The notes: generated by a model not told the origin, from the sequence alone. DNA of 64,000 nt from Zea mays (GCF_902167145.1 NC_050098.1:33846501-33910500); one strand, 5' to 3'. Counted from the stretch's first letter, positions 20,601 through 32,592 are shown. Translations and numbers: made by a program.

Positions 20601-23600
20601 CCCGAGGTCCACGACTGCTTCATGATCTACGGTGGGCAAGCGGCGAACGCCTCGGCTCGACACCGCAAGCAAGAGCATCGGGAGGTCTGTTCGGTGAAGG
20701 TGGCGGTGCCAGTCTACTTAGACTGGTCTGACAAGCCCATCACCTTCGACCAAGCCGACCACCCCGACCGCATGCCGAGCCCGGGGAAATACCCGCTCGT
20801 TGTCGATCCCGTCATCGGCGACGTCAGGCTCACCAAGGTCCTCATGGACGGAGGTAGCAGCCTCAACATCATCTACGCCGAGACCCTCGGGCTCCTGCGT
20901 GTTGATCTGTCCTCGGTCCGGGCAGGTGCTGCGCCTTTCCACGGGATCATCCCCGGGAAGCGCGTCCAGCCCCTTAGATAACTCGACCTTCCTGTCTGCT
21001 TTGGGACGCCCTCCAACTTCCAAAGGGAGACCCTCACGTTCGAGGTGGTCGGGTTCCGAGGAACCTACCACGCAGTACTGGGGAGGCCATGCTACGCGAA
21101 GTTCATGGCCGTCCCCAACTACACCTACCTCAAGCTCAAGATGTCGGGCCCCAACGGGGTCATCACCGTCGGCCCTACGTATCGACACGCGTTCGAATGC
21201 GACGTGGAGTGCGTGGAGTACGCCGAGGCCCTCGCCGAATCCGAGGCCCTCATCGCCAACCTGGAGAGCCTCTCTAAGGAGGTGCCAGATGTGAAGCGCC
21301 ACGCCGGCAACTTCGAGCCAGCGGAGACGGTTAAATCCGTCCCCCTCGACCCCAGCAGCGACGCCTCCAAGCAGATCCGGATCGGCTCCGAGCTCGATCC
21401 CAAATAGGAAGCAGTGCTCGTCGACTTTCTCCGCACAAACGCCGACGTTTTCGCGTGGAGTCCCTCGGACATGCCCGGCATACCGAGGGATATCGCCGAG
21501 CACTCGCTGGATATCCGAGCTGGGGCCCGGCCCATGAAGCAGCCTCTACGCCGATTCGACGAGGAAAAGCGCAGAGCCATAGGCGAGGAGATCCACAAGC
21601 TAATGGCGGCAGGGTTCATCAAAGAGGTATTCCATCCCGAATGGCTTGCCAACCCTGTGCTTCTGAGAAAGAAAGGAGGGAAATGGCGGATGTGTGTAGA
21701 CTACACTGGTCTAAACAAAGCATGTCTGAAGGTTCCCTACCCTCTGCCTCGCATCGACCAAATTGTGGACTCCACTGCTGGGTGCGAAACCCTGTCTTTC
21801 CTCGATGCCTACTCGGGGTACCACCAAATCAGGATGAAAGAGTCCGACCAGCTCGCGACTTCTTTCATCACACCCTTCGGCATGTACTGCTATGTCACCA
21901 TGCCGTTCGGCTTGAGGAATGCGGGTGCGACGTACCAACGGTGCATGAACCATGTGTTCGGCGAACACATTGGCCGGACGGTTGAGGCCTACGTCGATGA
22001 CATCGTAGTCAAGACGAGGAAAGCCTCCGACCTCCTTTCCGACCTTGAAGTGACATTCCGATGTCTCAATGCGAAAGGCGTGAAGCTCAATCCCGAAAAG
22101 TGTGTCTTCGGGGTTCCCCGAGGCATGCTCTTGGGGTTCATCGTCTCCGAGCGGGGCATCGAGGCCAACCCGGAGAAGATTGCGGCCATCACCAGCATGG
22201 GGCCCATCAAGGACTTGAAAGGCGTACAGAGAGTCATGGGATGCCTTGCGGCTCTGAGCCGCTTCATCTCACGCCTCGGCGAAAGAGGCCTGCCTCTGTA
22301 CCACCTCTTAAGGAAGGCCGAGTGCTTCACTTGGACCCCTGAGGCCGAGGAAGCCCTCGGGGTCCTGAAGGCGCTCCTTACAAACGCGCCCATCTTGGTG
22401 CCCCCCCGCTGCCGGAGAAGCCCTCTTGATCTACGTCGCCGCGACCACTCAGGTGGTTAGCGCCGCGATTGTGGTTGAGAGACGAGAAGAGGGGCATGCA
22501 TTGCCCGTCCAGAGGCCAGTCTACTTCATCAGCGAGGTACTGTCCGAGACCAAGATTCGCTACCCCCAAATTCAGAAGCTGCTATACGCGGTAATCCTGA
22601 CGCGACGGAAGCTGCGACACTACTTCAAGTCTCATCCGGTAACTGTGGTGTCATCCTTCCCCTGGGGGAGATCATCCAGTGCCGAGAGGCCTCGGGTAGA
22701 ATTGCAAAGTGGGCGGTGGAAATCATGGGCGAAACGATCTCGTTCGCTCCTCGGAAGGCCATCAAGTCCCAGGTGTTGGCGGACTTCGTGGCTCAATGGG
22801 TCGACACCCAACTCCCAACAGCTCCGATCCAGCCGAAACTCTAGACCATGTTCTTCGATGGGTCGCTGATGAAGACAGGAGCAGGCGCACGCCTGCTCTT
22901 CATCTCGCCCCTCAGAAAGCACCTACGCTACGTGCTACGCCTCCATTTCCCGGCGTCCAACAATGTGGTTGAGTACGAGGCTCTGGTCAACGGGTTGCGC
23001 ATCGCCATCGAGCTAGGGGTCCGACGCCTCGACGCTCGCGGTGACTCACAACTCGTCATTGACCAAGTCATGAAGAACTCCCACTTCCGCGACCCGAAGA
23101 TGGAAGCCTACTGCGATGAGGTTCGGCGCCTGGAAGACAAGTTCTACGGGCTCGAGCTCAACCACATCGCCCGACTCTACAACGAGACTACGGACGAGCT
23201 GGCTAAAATAGCCTCGTGGCGAACAACGGTTCCCCCAGATGTCTTCTCCCGAGACCTGCATCAACCCTCCGTCAAGACCGACGACACGCCCGAGCCTGAG
23301 AAGGCCTCGGCCGAGCCTGAGGCACCCTCGGCTCAGTCCGAGGTACCCTCGGCTCAGTCCGAGGTACCCCCGGCTCGGCCCAAGGTACCCTCGGCCCAAC
23401 CCGAGGCACCCTCGGCTCAGCCCGAGGCACCCTCGGCCCAGCCCGAGGCACCCTCGGTTCGGCCCGAGGTACCCTCGGCCCCCGAGGGTGAGACACTGCG
23501 CATCGAGGAGGAGCGAAGCGGGGTCGCGCCTAATCAAAACTGGCAGACCCCGTACCTGCAATATCTCCACCGAGGAGAGCTACCCCTCGACCGAGCCGAA

Positions 23601-24781
23601 GCTTGGCGGTTGGCGCGACGCACCAAGTCGTTTGTCTTGCTGGGGGACGGGAAGGAACTCTACCACCACAGCCCCTCAGGCATCCTCTAGCGATGCATTT
23701 CCATCGCCGAAGGCCAGGAGCTCCTACAAGAGATACACTCGGGGCTTGCGGCCATCACGCAGCACCTCGAGCCCTTGTTGGAAACGCCTTCCGACAAGGT
23801 TTCTACTGGTCGACGGCGGTGGCCGACGCCACTAGAATTGTCCGCACCTGCGAAGGGTGTTAGTTCTACGCAAGGCAGACCCACCTGCCCACTCAGGCCC
23901 TGCAGACGATACCCATCACCTGGCCTTTTGCTGTGTGGGGTCTGGACCTCGTCGGTCCCTTGCAGAAGGCACCCGGAGGCTATACGCACCTGTTGGTCTC
24001 CATCGACAAATTCTCCAAGTGGATCGAGGTCCGACCCCTAAACAGCATCAGGTCCGAACAAGCGGTGGCGTTCTTCACCAACATCATCCATCGCTTTGGG
24101 GTCCCGAACTCCATCATCACCGACAACGGCACCCAGTTCACCGGCAGAAAGTTCCTGGACTTCTGCGAGGATCACCACATCCGGGTGGACTGGGCCGCCG
24201 TGGCTCACCCCATGATGAATGGGCAAGTAGAGCGTGCCAACGGCATGATTCTACAAGGACTCAAGCCTCGGATCTACAACGACCTCAACAAGTTCGGCAA
24301 GCGATGGATGAAGGAACTCCCCTCGGTGGTCTGGAGTCTGAGGACAACACCGAGCCGAGCCACGGGCTTCACGCCGTTCTTTCTAGTCTATGGGGCCGAG
24401 GCCATCTTGCCCACAGACTTAGAATATGGTTCCCCGAGGACGAGGGCCTACGCCGACCAAAGCAACCAGGTTAATCGAGAAGACTCACTGGACCAGCTGG
24501 AAGAGGCTCGGGACATAGCCTTACTACACTCGGCGCGGTACCAGCAGTCCCTGCGACGCTACCACGCCTGAGGGGTTCGGTCCCGAGACCTCCAGGTGGG
24601 CGACCTGGTGCTTCGGCTGCGACAAGACGCCCGAGGGCGGCACAAGCTCACGCCTCCCTAGGAAGGGCCGTTCGTCATCGCCAAAGTTCTAAAGCCCGGA
24701 ACGTACAAGCTGGCCAACAGTCAAGGTGAGGTCTACAGCAACGCTTGGAACATCCAACAGCTACGTCGCTTCTACCCTTAA
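20601..24781 (+). pseudogene. Huck-like pol: protease, RT, RNase H, second RNase H, integrase
   Basis: The protease has VLMDGGSSLNII (~20840). RT (21414-22410) shows KWRMCVDYTGLN, FLDAYSGYHQI and catalytic YVDDIVV (~21990). A C-homopolymer shift near 22400 leads into the gypsy RNase H remnant (YPQIQKLLYAVILTRRKLRHY). After a second shift near 22660 comes an archaeal-like RNase H (MFFDGSLMKTGAG, NNVVEYEAL, RGDSQLVI, 22848-23230). A repetitive Pro/Ser/Glu linker follows. Integrase has a CEGC zinc half-site, WGLDLVGPL, DNGTQF and NGQVERANGMI, and the frame ends at TAA 24779-24781. Stops at 21405, 23688, 23864, 24569 and near 24660 disable it. Confidence 0.9.
23310..23485 (+). repeat. In-frame Pro-Ser-Ala-Gln-Pro-Glu repeat linker in Huck-like pol
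   Basis: About eight tandem copies of an 8-residue unit (PSAQPEA-like, 24-bp DNA period with CCCTCGGCTCAGCCCGAGG) lie between the second RNase H and the integrase. Disordered linkers here are known from related elements; the copy number is likely variable. Confidence 0.8.
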
Positions 24782-25004
24782 GATGCTTTCAAGTTGTTCG
24801 TATGCCTCATTCCCACGCAAAGTTTAGTCATCAAGGAAGGGTCAGCCTTGCCTCGGCAAAGCCCGACCCTCCCTCGGGGGCTAAAAGGGGGGAACCCCCT
24901 CTGTGTCGAAATTTTTCTCGAAAAAAGATCTTTTCTGCCAGAATGTCTTTCGTGCTTTTCGACTACTTCGAAAGTGGATCCTGAAAACGACGGAGTACAC
25001 GTAA

Positions 25005-26015
25005 GCAGCCAAGGCTGACCGAGCCGAGAGACTCCTATGCCTCTGGGATACGGATACCTCACTCATCACCTTCTGCGATAAGTAACTCGCGTTCGGATAG
25101 GTGATTCCGCGGACCGAACAAGTCTTTACGCTCGAAAGCTCCTCTGTCGAAACGATTCTTCGGGCCTTCTCGACTGCGTCGTTGACAGAACCCTATGGAC
25201 GGGTAAGAGTGCGCGTAAGCGGCAAGGCCGACCGAGCCGAGGGATTCCTACGCCTTCGGGATACGGATACCTCACTCATCGCCTTCCGTGAAAAGCAACT
25301 CTCGCTCGCACAAACAATTCTGTTACCGACAAACAAGTCTAGATACTCGAAACAAGAGGAAAAGAAACGCAGCTTTACAACACGACGATGGTGTGTTTGG
25401 GCCTCGGCGACCGCAGAAAACATACACACACTACAAGATAATCCGATCCTGCAGGCTCGGATCTTGACACTTGAAGGGAGCAGCAGCACCCTCGGCGTCA
25501 ACTACACCTTCACCGAGGTCCGACCTAGCCTCGGACGGCGAAGCAGTCGGAGAATCTCCACTCCAAAGGACGACATCATCACCGCGCCCAGGCCATCGCC
25601 GCCAGGGTCTTCTCTAGGAATATGGCTCGAGCAGACGGCTCGGCCGGTCACCCCGAGGCCTCGGCCAGCTGTCCCCCAAAGACATCAGCCCGGCCCGAGG
25701 CCTCGGCAACTCAACTCCGGCGTCGGTCCCACCAGTGGACGACCCGGCCAGGCTCTGGCCGACCAAGTCTTCTTTTCGAGCCAACTCTGCCTCTGTTTGT
25801 GCTGACACCGCTACCCCTGGCTTCGGCTCATCGAAGAGCAGCTGAGGGGTTCCTTTAACTAAGCAAGAGAAGCCTCGGACAGCAAGGCCGACCGAGTCGA
25901 GGGACTCCTACGCCTCCGGGATACGGATACCTCACTCGTCACCTTTGCACGAGGCGACTCACGCTTGGTGAAGCGGTTCTGTTAGCCGACAGACGAGTCT
26001 TAGTGCTCGAAATGA
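25005..26015 (+). repeat. Three dispersed ~130-bp direct repeats in the Huck-like 3' region
   Basis: Each copy contains GACCGAGCCGAG-like sequence, TCCTACGCCT, GGGATACGGATACCTCACTC, and a following ACAAGTCT...CTCGAAA segment: copies near 25010-25140, 25225-25355 and 25883-26015. They are diverged from each other, so the duplication predates this insertion. Confidence 0.8.
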
Positions 26016-27980
26016 GGAAAAAACACGGCTCCGTGCCACAAATACACACATATTCAGGCCTCGACAGCCACAATGAACAAAAAGACTGGCATTCAAGGTG
26101 CCATTACAAACGGAACCCCGGTTCCACCTCCGTAGGTACGAACAACCCCACACGATTGGGGGCCTGCGGAGCAACAGAAGGCCGACGGATGGCTCGCCGT
26201 CGCCCGCTCCAGCAGCAGCGACGACGACCCCCGTTCCGGGTGGCCGAACTGCAGCGGCGATGGCCTCAGGTCGGACGCCGCTGCAACCTTGCCCTCGCCC
26301 ACGCTGACGCTCAAGGGGCGAGGACAAGTACAAAGAGCCGAAGGCCCGAAGCGCGGATGGTGGCGGTGATCCCGTCGGCGACGGGGACTTCTCGAGCCGC
26401 CCCCACCTCGGCACCGACGACAGGAGCCGTCAGCCCTCCGACAGATCCCCACTCGGATCCTCCCGGACGAGTGGAGCACCGACCTCCGCGCGGGGGCGCC
26501 GTACCGGTGCAAAGGCAGGACAGCCCCAGAACATGAACGCCGCCCTAGCAGCGCGCGACATCTTGGGCGGTCCTCCCGTGCGCGCGGCGCGACAACCGCC
26601 CTTGCGGCAGGAGGGGGCGCCGGGAGCCAAGCCGGCGAGCCCAACGCGCTGAAGCTGACGACGCCCGCCGTCGACCAGCCCCGCGTTGTCGAAGTCCGCC
26701 CCTCTCGCAGGGCCAGTGAGCGCCCTCTCCCTCGAATGCTGAAGGAGAGGCTGACCCACGAACCCGCGCGGGAGGTAGAGCTCCAGCCCGGCCTCCGCCC
26801 CAGCGAGGATGATGAACATCCTTGAAGCTGAGGGCGGGACCAAGATCGCAGCCCGGCTTGCTTCTCCCCACCCAGGGGCTGGTGGTCACCGTCTTGGGTG
26901 ACCACCGGCGAGGGGATGCAGCCGGGCTGACTGATGAAAATCCTTGAAGTCGAACGATGGCTGAAAGGTACCAACTTCCATGAAGTTGCGTTCCTCCAAC
27001 GACAAGGCGGAAGGATTGCGGGTGTCCCCCATCCGGGGGCTCGGAAGGTGGAAAGACACGATGCATAAGGGAGCACGAAGACATGGTCGCCTTTCAAGGG
27101 GGTCACCCTCCTTTTAAAGGCGACTCTCCCTACTTGCGTCCCCAGCCGTCGTGGGCTGAGTCTTCTCCAACACGCTCCAAGGTCCTCCCCCTATGGCGCG
27201 GGGGCTGGGTCCCACGCGTCATGCAAACTGGCCCAGGGCAGAAGAGGCCAAACCGCCGCGCGCGGTGCATGCAACCGCCCAGCGGTTACAAGCATTCCTC
27301 CACTTTCGCCCAGACCAGCGGGTGAAAGGGCAGACAGCCGTGCAGGCGGCATGCAACCGCGCCAAGTGGGCGCGCCCCTCCGACTTCCAACACACCCAGC
27401 ATGGAGGCCCGGGCCCACGCGTCATGCAACCGGCGCGCCGGTTGCTACGTGCGAGCAACTGCACCGCCACTCGCACCACTACCACGCCTCCTCGACTGCG
27501 GAACCAGTACCGCGACTCGAGGCAACCCTGTGTACGACCCAGCAGTGCCAGCCAGGCGCGACGGTCAATGCGGCCAAAAATGGGCCGGCAGTAATGGCGG
27601 TGGCAGGCGGGCAGGAGCAGCGGTCACGTCGTCAGCCAAGCTTACGTCTCATCCAGGGGCAGCGAGAGAACCCTCTCTCACGGCGTGAAGACAACGCGCC
27701 CGTGTTCAATTCCTCGAACGGCTCACGCACGCGCAACGGCCGCCTCGCGAACCACTCGCCCCGTCGCATTAAATCCACGGCGGGACAGGCGGCGCCTCAG
27801 GCAGGAGAAGCGAGCGACGCTTCGCCTTCGCCATAATGACCGTGTCAAAAAAGGTACGCCACGTCATTCGATTTCGTATCCTTTTCCTTTTCCTATTTCT
27901 CTCTCTTACAACAGGGACCGGGAAAGGGGGATACCCCGAAAAGGATCCTTCTCCGTGAAGGAAACAGGCCCCGAGCCTCC

Positions 27981-28193
27981 CTACTGATCAGAGGTTCAAA
28001 GGCTGGCCCCTCGGAGGGGTTCAACAGCCGCCTCAGAGCGTGTGGGCTCCGCACCCACTACTGGTCAGAGGTTCAAAGGCCGGCCCCTCGGAAGGGTTCA
28101 ACGGCCGCCTCAGGCCACTCGGGCTCCGCGCCCACTACTGATCAGGGGTTCGTAGGCTGGCCCTCGAAGGGTTCACAGCCGCCTCAGACACAG
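27981..28193 (+). repeat. Three tandem ~77-bp units in the Huck-like 3' region
   Basis: Units start at 27981, 28058 and 28135 with CTACTGATCAG or CTACTGGTCAG, and each carries AGGTTCAAAGGC-like and GGGTTCAAC-like sequence followed by GCCGCCTCAG. The third is shorter and more diverged. Confidence 0.85.
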
Positions 28194-28920
28194 AGCGAGG
28201 GATGACCCTGGGTACGTTCGATACATAACCAAGGCTCGGGCTACGCTCCCGAGGTACCCTAGGACATTTCCGAGACCAGCAGGAATGATCTTGTAACGGA
28301 ATCCCATCAGAGGGAGGCATCGAGCCCTCGGACCCCGGCGAAAGGGGACCGGGTCCGGCAGATCACCCGCAGGTACTTTTGGAGCGCGCCTCCGGGTCTC
28401 TAGCCGACCCCTAACAAATGGGGCACGGGCGTCCACTCGGATTACCCGCCAGCAGCTCACCAGAGACACCATGTTCGGCGCCCTCCGAGGGAAACATGGC
28501 GCTTCCCCCCTCCTCCTTGCGGAAAGGCGACGCAGGGGCGTATGTAAAAAAGTCGAGTATGTCCTTGACCGTCCTCTCGCCCTGTGCAGAGGCTCGGGGG
28601 CTGCTCTCGCAAACCCGGCTCCGGCCAAACCGTTGACAGCGTCAATATACCAGCCCGAGAACTTGGGACCCGACCGTGCACCCGGGCTACGGCCAGCTCG
28701 CATGAGGGAACGACCAGACCAGCCGAAGCATTGCGCGAGGCATTAAGACCTCGGAGGAGTCAAACGACTCCTCCGAGGCCTCGGGAGCTACACCCGGCGG
28801 GTGCGCTCGCGCGCACCCACCGGAACAAAACGCAACCGAGAAAGGCTGGTCCCCTTGCAAAAAGGTGCGACGAAAGCCTCCAAGCGAGTATTAACACTCC
28901 CTTCGAGGCTCGGGGGCTAC

Positions 28921-30421
28921 TGTCGGGGACCATAATTATGGGTACCCTCAAGGCTCCTAAATCTCAGCTGGTAACCCCCATCAGCACAAAGCTGCAAAGG
29001 CCTGATGGGTGCGACTAAGTCAAGGATTGGTCCATTCGAGGGACGCGATCACGCCTCGCCCAAGCCCAGCCTCGGGCAAAGGCAGCCGACCCCAGAGGAT
29101 CCACGTCTCGCCCGAGGCCCCCCTCCAGCAACGGACACACCTTCGGCTCGCCCGAAGCCCAGTCTTCACCAAGAAGCAACCTTGGCCAAATCGCCACGCC
29201 AACCGGCCAAATCGCAGGGGCATTTAATGCAAAGGTGGCCCGACACCTTTATCCTGGCGCACGCCCTCCAGTCGACAGAGCCGAAGTGACCGCAGTCACT
29301 TCGCCGCTCCACTGACCGGTCTGACAAAAGGACAGCGCCGCCTGCGCCGCTCTGACTGCTGTGCCACTCGACAGAGTGAGGCTGACAGCGGCCAAGCCCG
29401 GCCCTAGGAGCCATGGCAAACTTCGCTTCGCCCGACCCTATAGCTCGGACTCGGGCTCAGCCCCGGAAGACGGCGAACTCCGCTCCACCCGACCCCAGGG
29501 CTCGGACTCAGGCTCAGCCCCGGAAGACGGCGAACTCCGCTCCGCCCGACCCCAGGGCTCGGACTCGGGCTCAGTCCCGAAGAACGACGAACTCCGCTTC
29601 GCCCGACCCCAGGGCTCGGACTCAGCCCTGACCTCAGCCGACGGTCTCCGCCTCGCCCGACCCGGGGGCTCGGACTCGACCTCGGCCTCGGAAGACATAC
29701 TCGACCTCGACCTCGGAGGAGCCTCCACATCGCCCAACCCAGGGCACGAACCGACCACGTCAACAGGAGGCGCCATCATTACCCTACCCCTAGCTGACTC
29801 AGGCTACGGGGAACAAGACCGGCGTCCCGTCTGGCTCGCTCCGCCAGACAAGTAATGATGGCGCCCCGCACGCTCGATGACGACGGCGGTTCTCAGCCCC
29901 CTTACGAAAGCAAGAGGACATCAGCAAGGACTCGACAGCCTCGACAGCTGTCCTTCCGCCAGGCTCCAGCGCTCCTCCGACGGCCACGACACCACACGAA
30001 CCGGGTGCCAAAACCTCTCCGGCTGCCACATGGCATGTACATAGGGCGCTAGCTCTCCTCCGCTAGACACGTTAGCACACTGCTACACCCCTCATTGTAC
30101 ACCTGGATCCTCTCCTTACGCCTATAAAAGGAAGGACCAGGGCCCTCTTACAGAGGGTTGGCCGCGCGGGGAAGGACGGGACGGTGCCCGCGTGAGGCCG
30201 CTCGCTCCCTCCCGCGTGGACGCTTGTAACCCCCTACTGCAAGCGCACCCGACCTGGGCGCGGGACAAACACGAAGGCCGCGGGATTCCACCTCTCACGC
30301 CCGTCTCCCTCCGGCTGCCTCCCCCCTTCGCGCTCCGTCTCGCACCGACCCATCTGGGCTAGGGCACGCGGCGACAATTTACTCGTCGGTCCAGGGACCC
30401 CCGAGTTTCGAAACGCCGACA
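28921..30421 (+). repeat. 3' LTR of the Huck-like element
   Basis: It runs from TGTCGGGGACC to CGCCGACA, 1501 bp, with TATAAAA near 30123. It has about four minisatellite units (29443-29640). It is followed by target duplication GGTTT at 30422-30426. Confidence 0.95.
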
Positions 30422-30426
30422 GGTTT

Positions 30427-30964
30427 CAACTGCGGATAACTGTCCTGAGTGACCGGAGGTCCCGAGATCCAGGCTCCAGGAAACGAAGCACTGTGGAACC
30501 AAGAGCACAAAAGACAAAGAGTCTCATTAGTTGTTGTGCTCTGTCTGTATGGCAGGTTGAGCGATATGCTCTTAATGAAGTCAATGCTATATGCAGGGAA
30601 ATTGTCCTACAGAATTTCCTTAATGATTTCACCTATATGAGCTGACTGTGGGGTCGCAGTCCGGGAGAGAATGGGGTTTTCTCTCTAGTGAGTTCATGAA
30701 TAGATATTAAAGGGCATGACCGTAATGCCCTGCCCCGTAAGAGAAGCAGATAATCTGCCTAGTACTATGTGCCTTTTGTGCAAAGATTCTCACACTAGGG
30801 TTTGTGGATCAAGGCATAGTCCTCCGCTTACTCGTGCAGGGTTGGAGTACACTCGAATAGGCTTTGGTTCAAACCTAACAAGTACCTCTGCCGAAAAGTA
30901 GTATATAAACAGTACGAGAGCTCAATGACATTGATCAGAAAATAAAAGTGAAAATGGTGGGGAT
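30427..30964 (+). other. Outer copia 3' untranslated region and polypurine tract
   Basis: This continues the copia sequence broken at 7732. No coding frame is seen. It ends with AAAATGGTGGGGAT (30951-30964) directly before the 3' LTR TG, the expected plus-strand primer position. Confidence 0.8.
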
Positions 30965-32175
30965 TGTTGTCCATTTTATGGTTTTTCACTTTATTAAAAA
31001 AACCAGCCTGGTGGGCCGCTACAAGGCCTGCTGGCCGAGCAGCCCACCAGGGACGCACGTCTCTAGGGTTGGAAATGCCAGAGAAAAGATCGGCTCACGC
31101 AGAGAGGAGGAGTCTGTCCGAAGGGCGGCGGCGGCTGGAAACAGTTCCGCATACTTCGACGAAACTTTCGAGCGCTGATGCTGATCCGTCTGCCTCTTCC
31201 CCTTCTTGTCTCCATAAAAGGCATGGGCGATAAATCCTCTGGTGCTTCACCCTGGAAACGTGAGGCTCTCTGTTCTCTCTTTATTCCACCATTTCAGTCG
31301 CGATTTTGGATCGATTCTATCGTTCCTGGTGTTCTTGTGTTGAGCGAGCCGTTGGTGATTGGAAGTGGAAGAAAGTGGAGTTGCGCTCGTGTATTTCTTG
31401 CGCCCTGTTACTGTATTACAGCACCTGTGCGGTGCTGTTCTGATCTGGTCTCTGTCCACCATGGCCTGGTGCTTGGGCTCCCTGCTGCGCGATGTTCATC
31501 TTCTCGGGCTGGTGTCGTGGACGTCACCCTCGGCTCCGGCAGCGGCTCTAGTATCTCCGTCAACCTCCCGTCGTGCAGGCCCGGACGTGGGCGGCGGAAT
31601 TGGTTTTCTAGGACATAACTTCGTGTTCACTGGGCTGATCTTCCCACGTAGACAATCTACGTGCTGTGAGTTATTCGTTGCCTCATTTTATTTACTGTTT
31701 AATTTTGTGCAATCTGCTAGTATTAAATATTTGGGTGTGATTGCACTGTTGTGGGCGGATTTGTGTGCTCGATGATGATAGCGGTGTAGTGAGACAACGT
31801 GACAGTCTGGGTATCAGTGTATTATCATTTTCAGCATTGATATTATTTGTGCCTAATTAAATCTCTATTTGTTGAGGCTGTTTACCTGTGTTAAATTCTG
31901 TTATTTTATTTAGTACACAGCTCCTTACTATTATTATTTACATTTGATTATTAGGCTTATTACATCTGATCTAAAACCCTGATTTGGTAAGATATGACTG
32001 TCACGTTAGTCGAGGATCTTTGATCACCCTTTAGCGTTGGAGGGCTGTCTAGTACAACAACCCGCTATTTTGAGAGCAATATTTTAAGATAAACAATCAT
32101 GTTTATTTGTTTAATCTGCCTTCTTCATCTACAAGCCATGTTTAATTATCAAATGGACCTGGGTAGCTATGTTTC
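30965..32175 (+). repeat. 3' LTR of the outer copia element
   Basis: It matches 2451-3681 from TGTTGTCC through GACCTGGG and GCTAT. Similarity ends at ~32175, where antisense LINE sequence (CCCACGACAG) begins. No CA-plus-duplication end is visible, so the LTR may have lost its last bases together with part of the LINE. Confidence 0.85.
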
Positions 32176-32356
32176 CCACGACAGTCCAAGTGTTTCAGCA
32201 ATCAATAGATCATCCATAGTGGCCAACTTTGTTTCCTGTAAACATACAATGGTTGCACGGTGGTGGCCAACCATATCTCTGACAACCTGGCGCCTAGCAG
32301 GTGCATTTAGACCCCCTCACATTCCAATTCAACAAGACACAATTGCTTCTACTCAT
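32176..32356 (-). pseudogene. LINE ORF2 endonuclease N-terminus with a G-run frameshift
   Basis: The minus-strand ATG at 32356 opens LLNWNVRG (the endonuclease NWNVRGLN signature). A five-G run then shifts the phase; in the next frame the sequence continues to IVCLQETK, the metal-binding Glu block. The frame is lost at the copia junction 32176. This is the N-terminal partner of 1550-2450. Confidence 0.85.
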
Positions 32357-32592
32357 TGGGAAATTGGTGACACCACCACAAACATAGCTGGGCACTTGAC
32401 GAAAACCAGCCATAGTTACAGATCCCCCTCCACACCACTGGGCAAAGGGAAGCCTGCAGACCTTTCACAGGAGCGTGATACAAATAGTGACAACATGCAT
32501 AACTAAAGCACATAAAGCCGACCCCTAAATTAATGACGATTTGATGCATCCTAAGGCAGAAAAGTCCCCCAATAATTCTAAAACGAGAACTG

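Larger units (their letters stand above)
24782..28920 (+). other. Huck-like 3' untranslated region with internal repeats
   Basis: There are 4.1 kb between pol and the 3' LTR. No coherent sense gene is visible. It holds three spaced copies of a ~130-bp motif (near 25010, 25225 and 25885), an antisense-open GC-rich stretch (26093-27106), three tandem ~77-bp units (27981-28193), and a purine-rich end (GGCTCGGGGGCTAC, 28907-28920) that is the likely polypurine tract. Tat-lineage elements often have long 3' regions, some with antisense ORFs. Confidence 0.7.
7733..30421 (+). mobile_element. Huck-like Ty3/gypsy LTR retrotransposon (Tat lineage), split by an Opie-like insertion
   Basis: It is bounded by GGTTT duplications and LTRs at 7733-9148 and 28921-30421. 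Length is 22.7 kb, or about 13.7 kb after removing the Opie-like insertion, which matches my recollection of Huck elements. Internal order is leader, gag, protease, RT, RNase H, a second RNase H-like domain, integrase, then a 4-kb non-coding tail with repeats. The integrase lying after RNase H marks it as gypsy. The coding frame carries many stops (for example 20067, 21405, 23688, 23864, 24569) and frameshifts, so it is non-autonomous now. LTR divergence is about 2-2.5% in the parts compared. Confidence 0.92.
2451..32175 (+). mobile_element. Ty1/copia LTR retrotransposon (outer host of the nest), degenerate
   Basis: Long terminal repeats at 2451-~3681 and 30965-~32175 flank a copia-order polyprotein (gag, protease, integrase, RT, RNase H at 3853-7726). 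The element is split by the Huck-like insertion at 7733-30421; its own sequence resumes at 30427 and ends in a purine tract before the 3' LTR. Without insertions it is about 7 kb. It sits in a LINE on the opposite strand. I found no target duplication and no convincing methionine-tRNA primer site, so the exact LTR ends are uncertain. About 33 differences over ~1225 LTR positions by eye give roughly 2.7% divergence. Confidence 0.9.
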
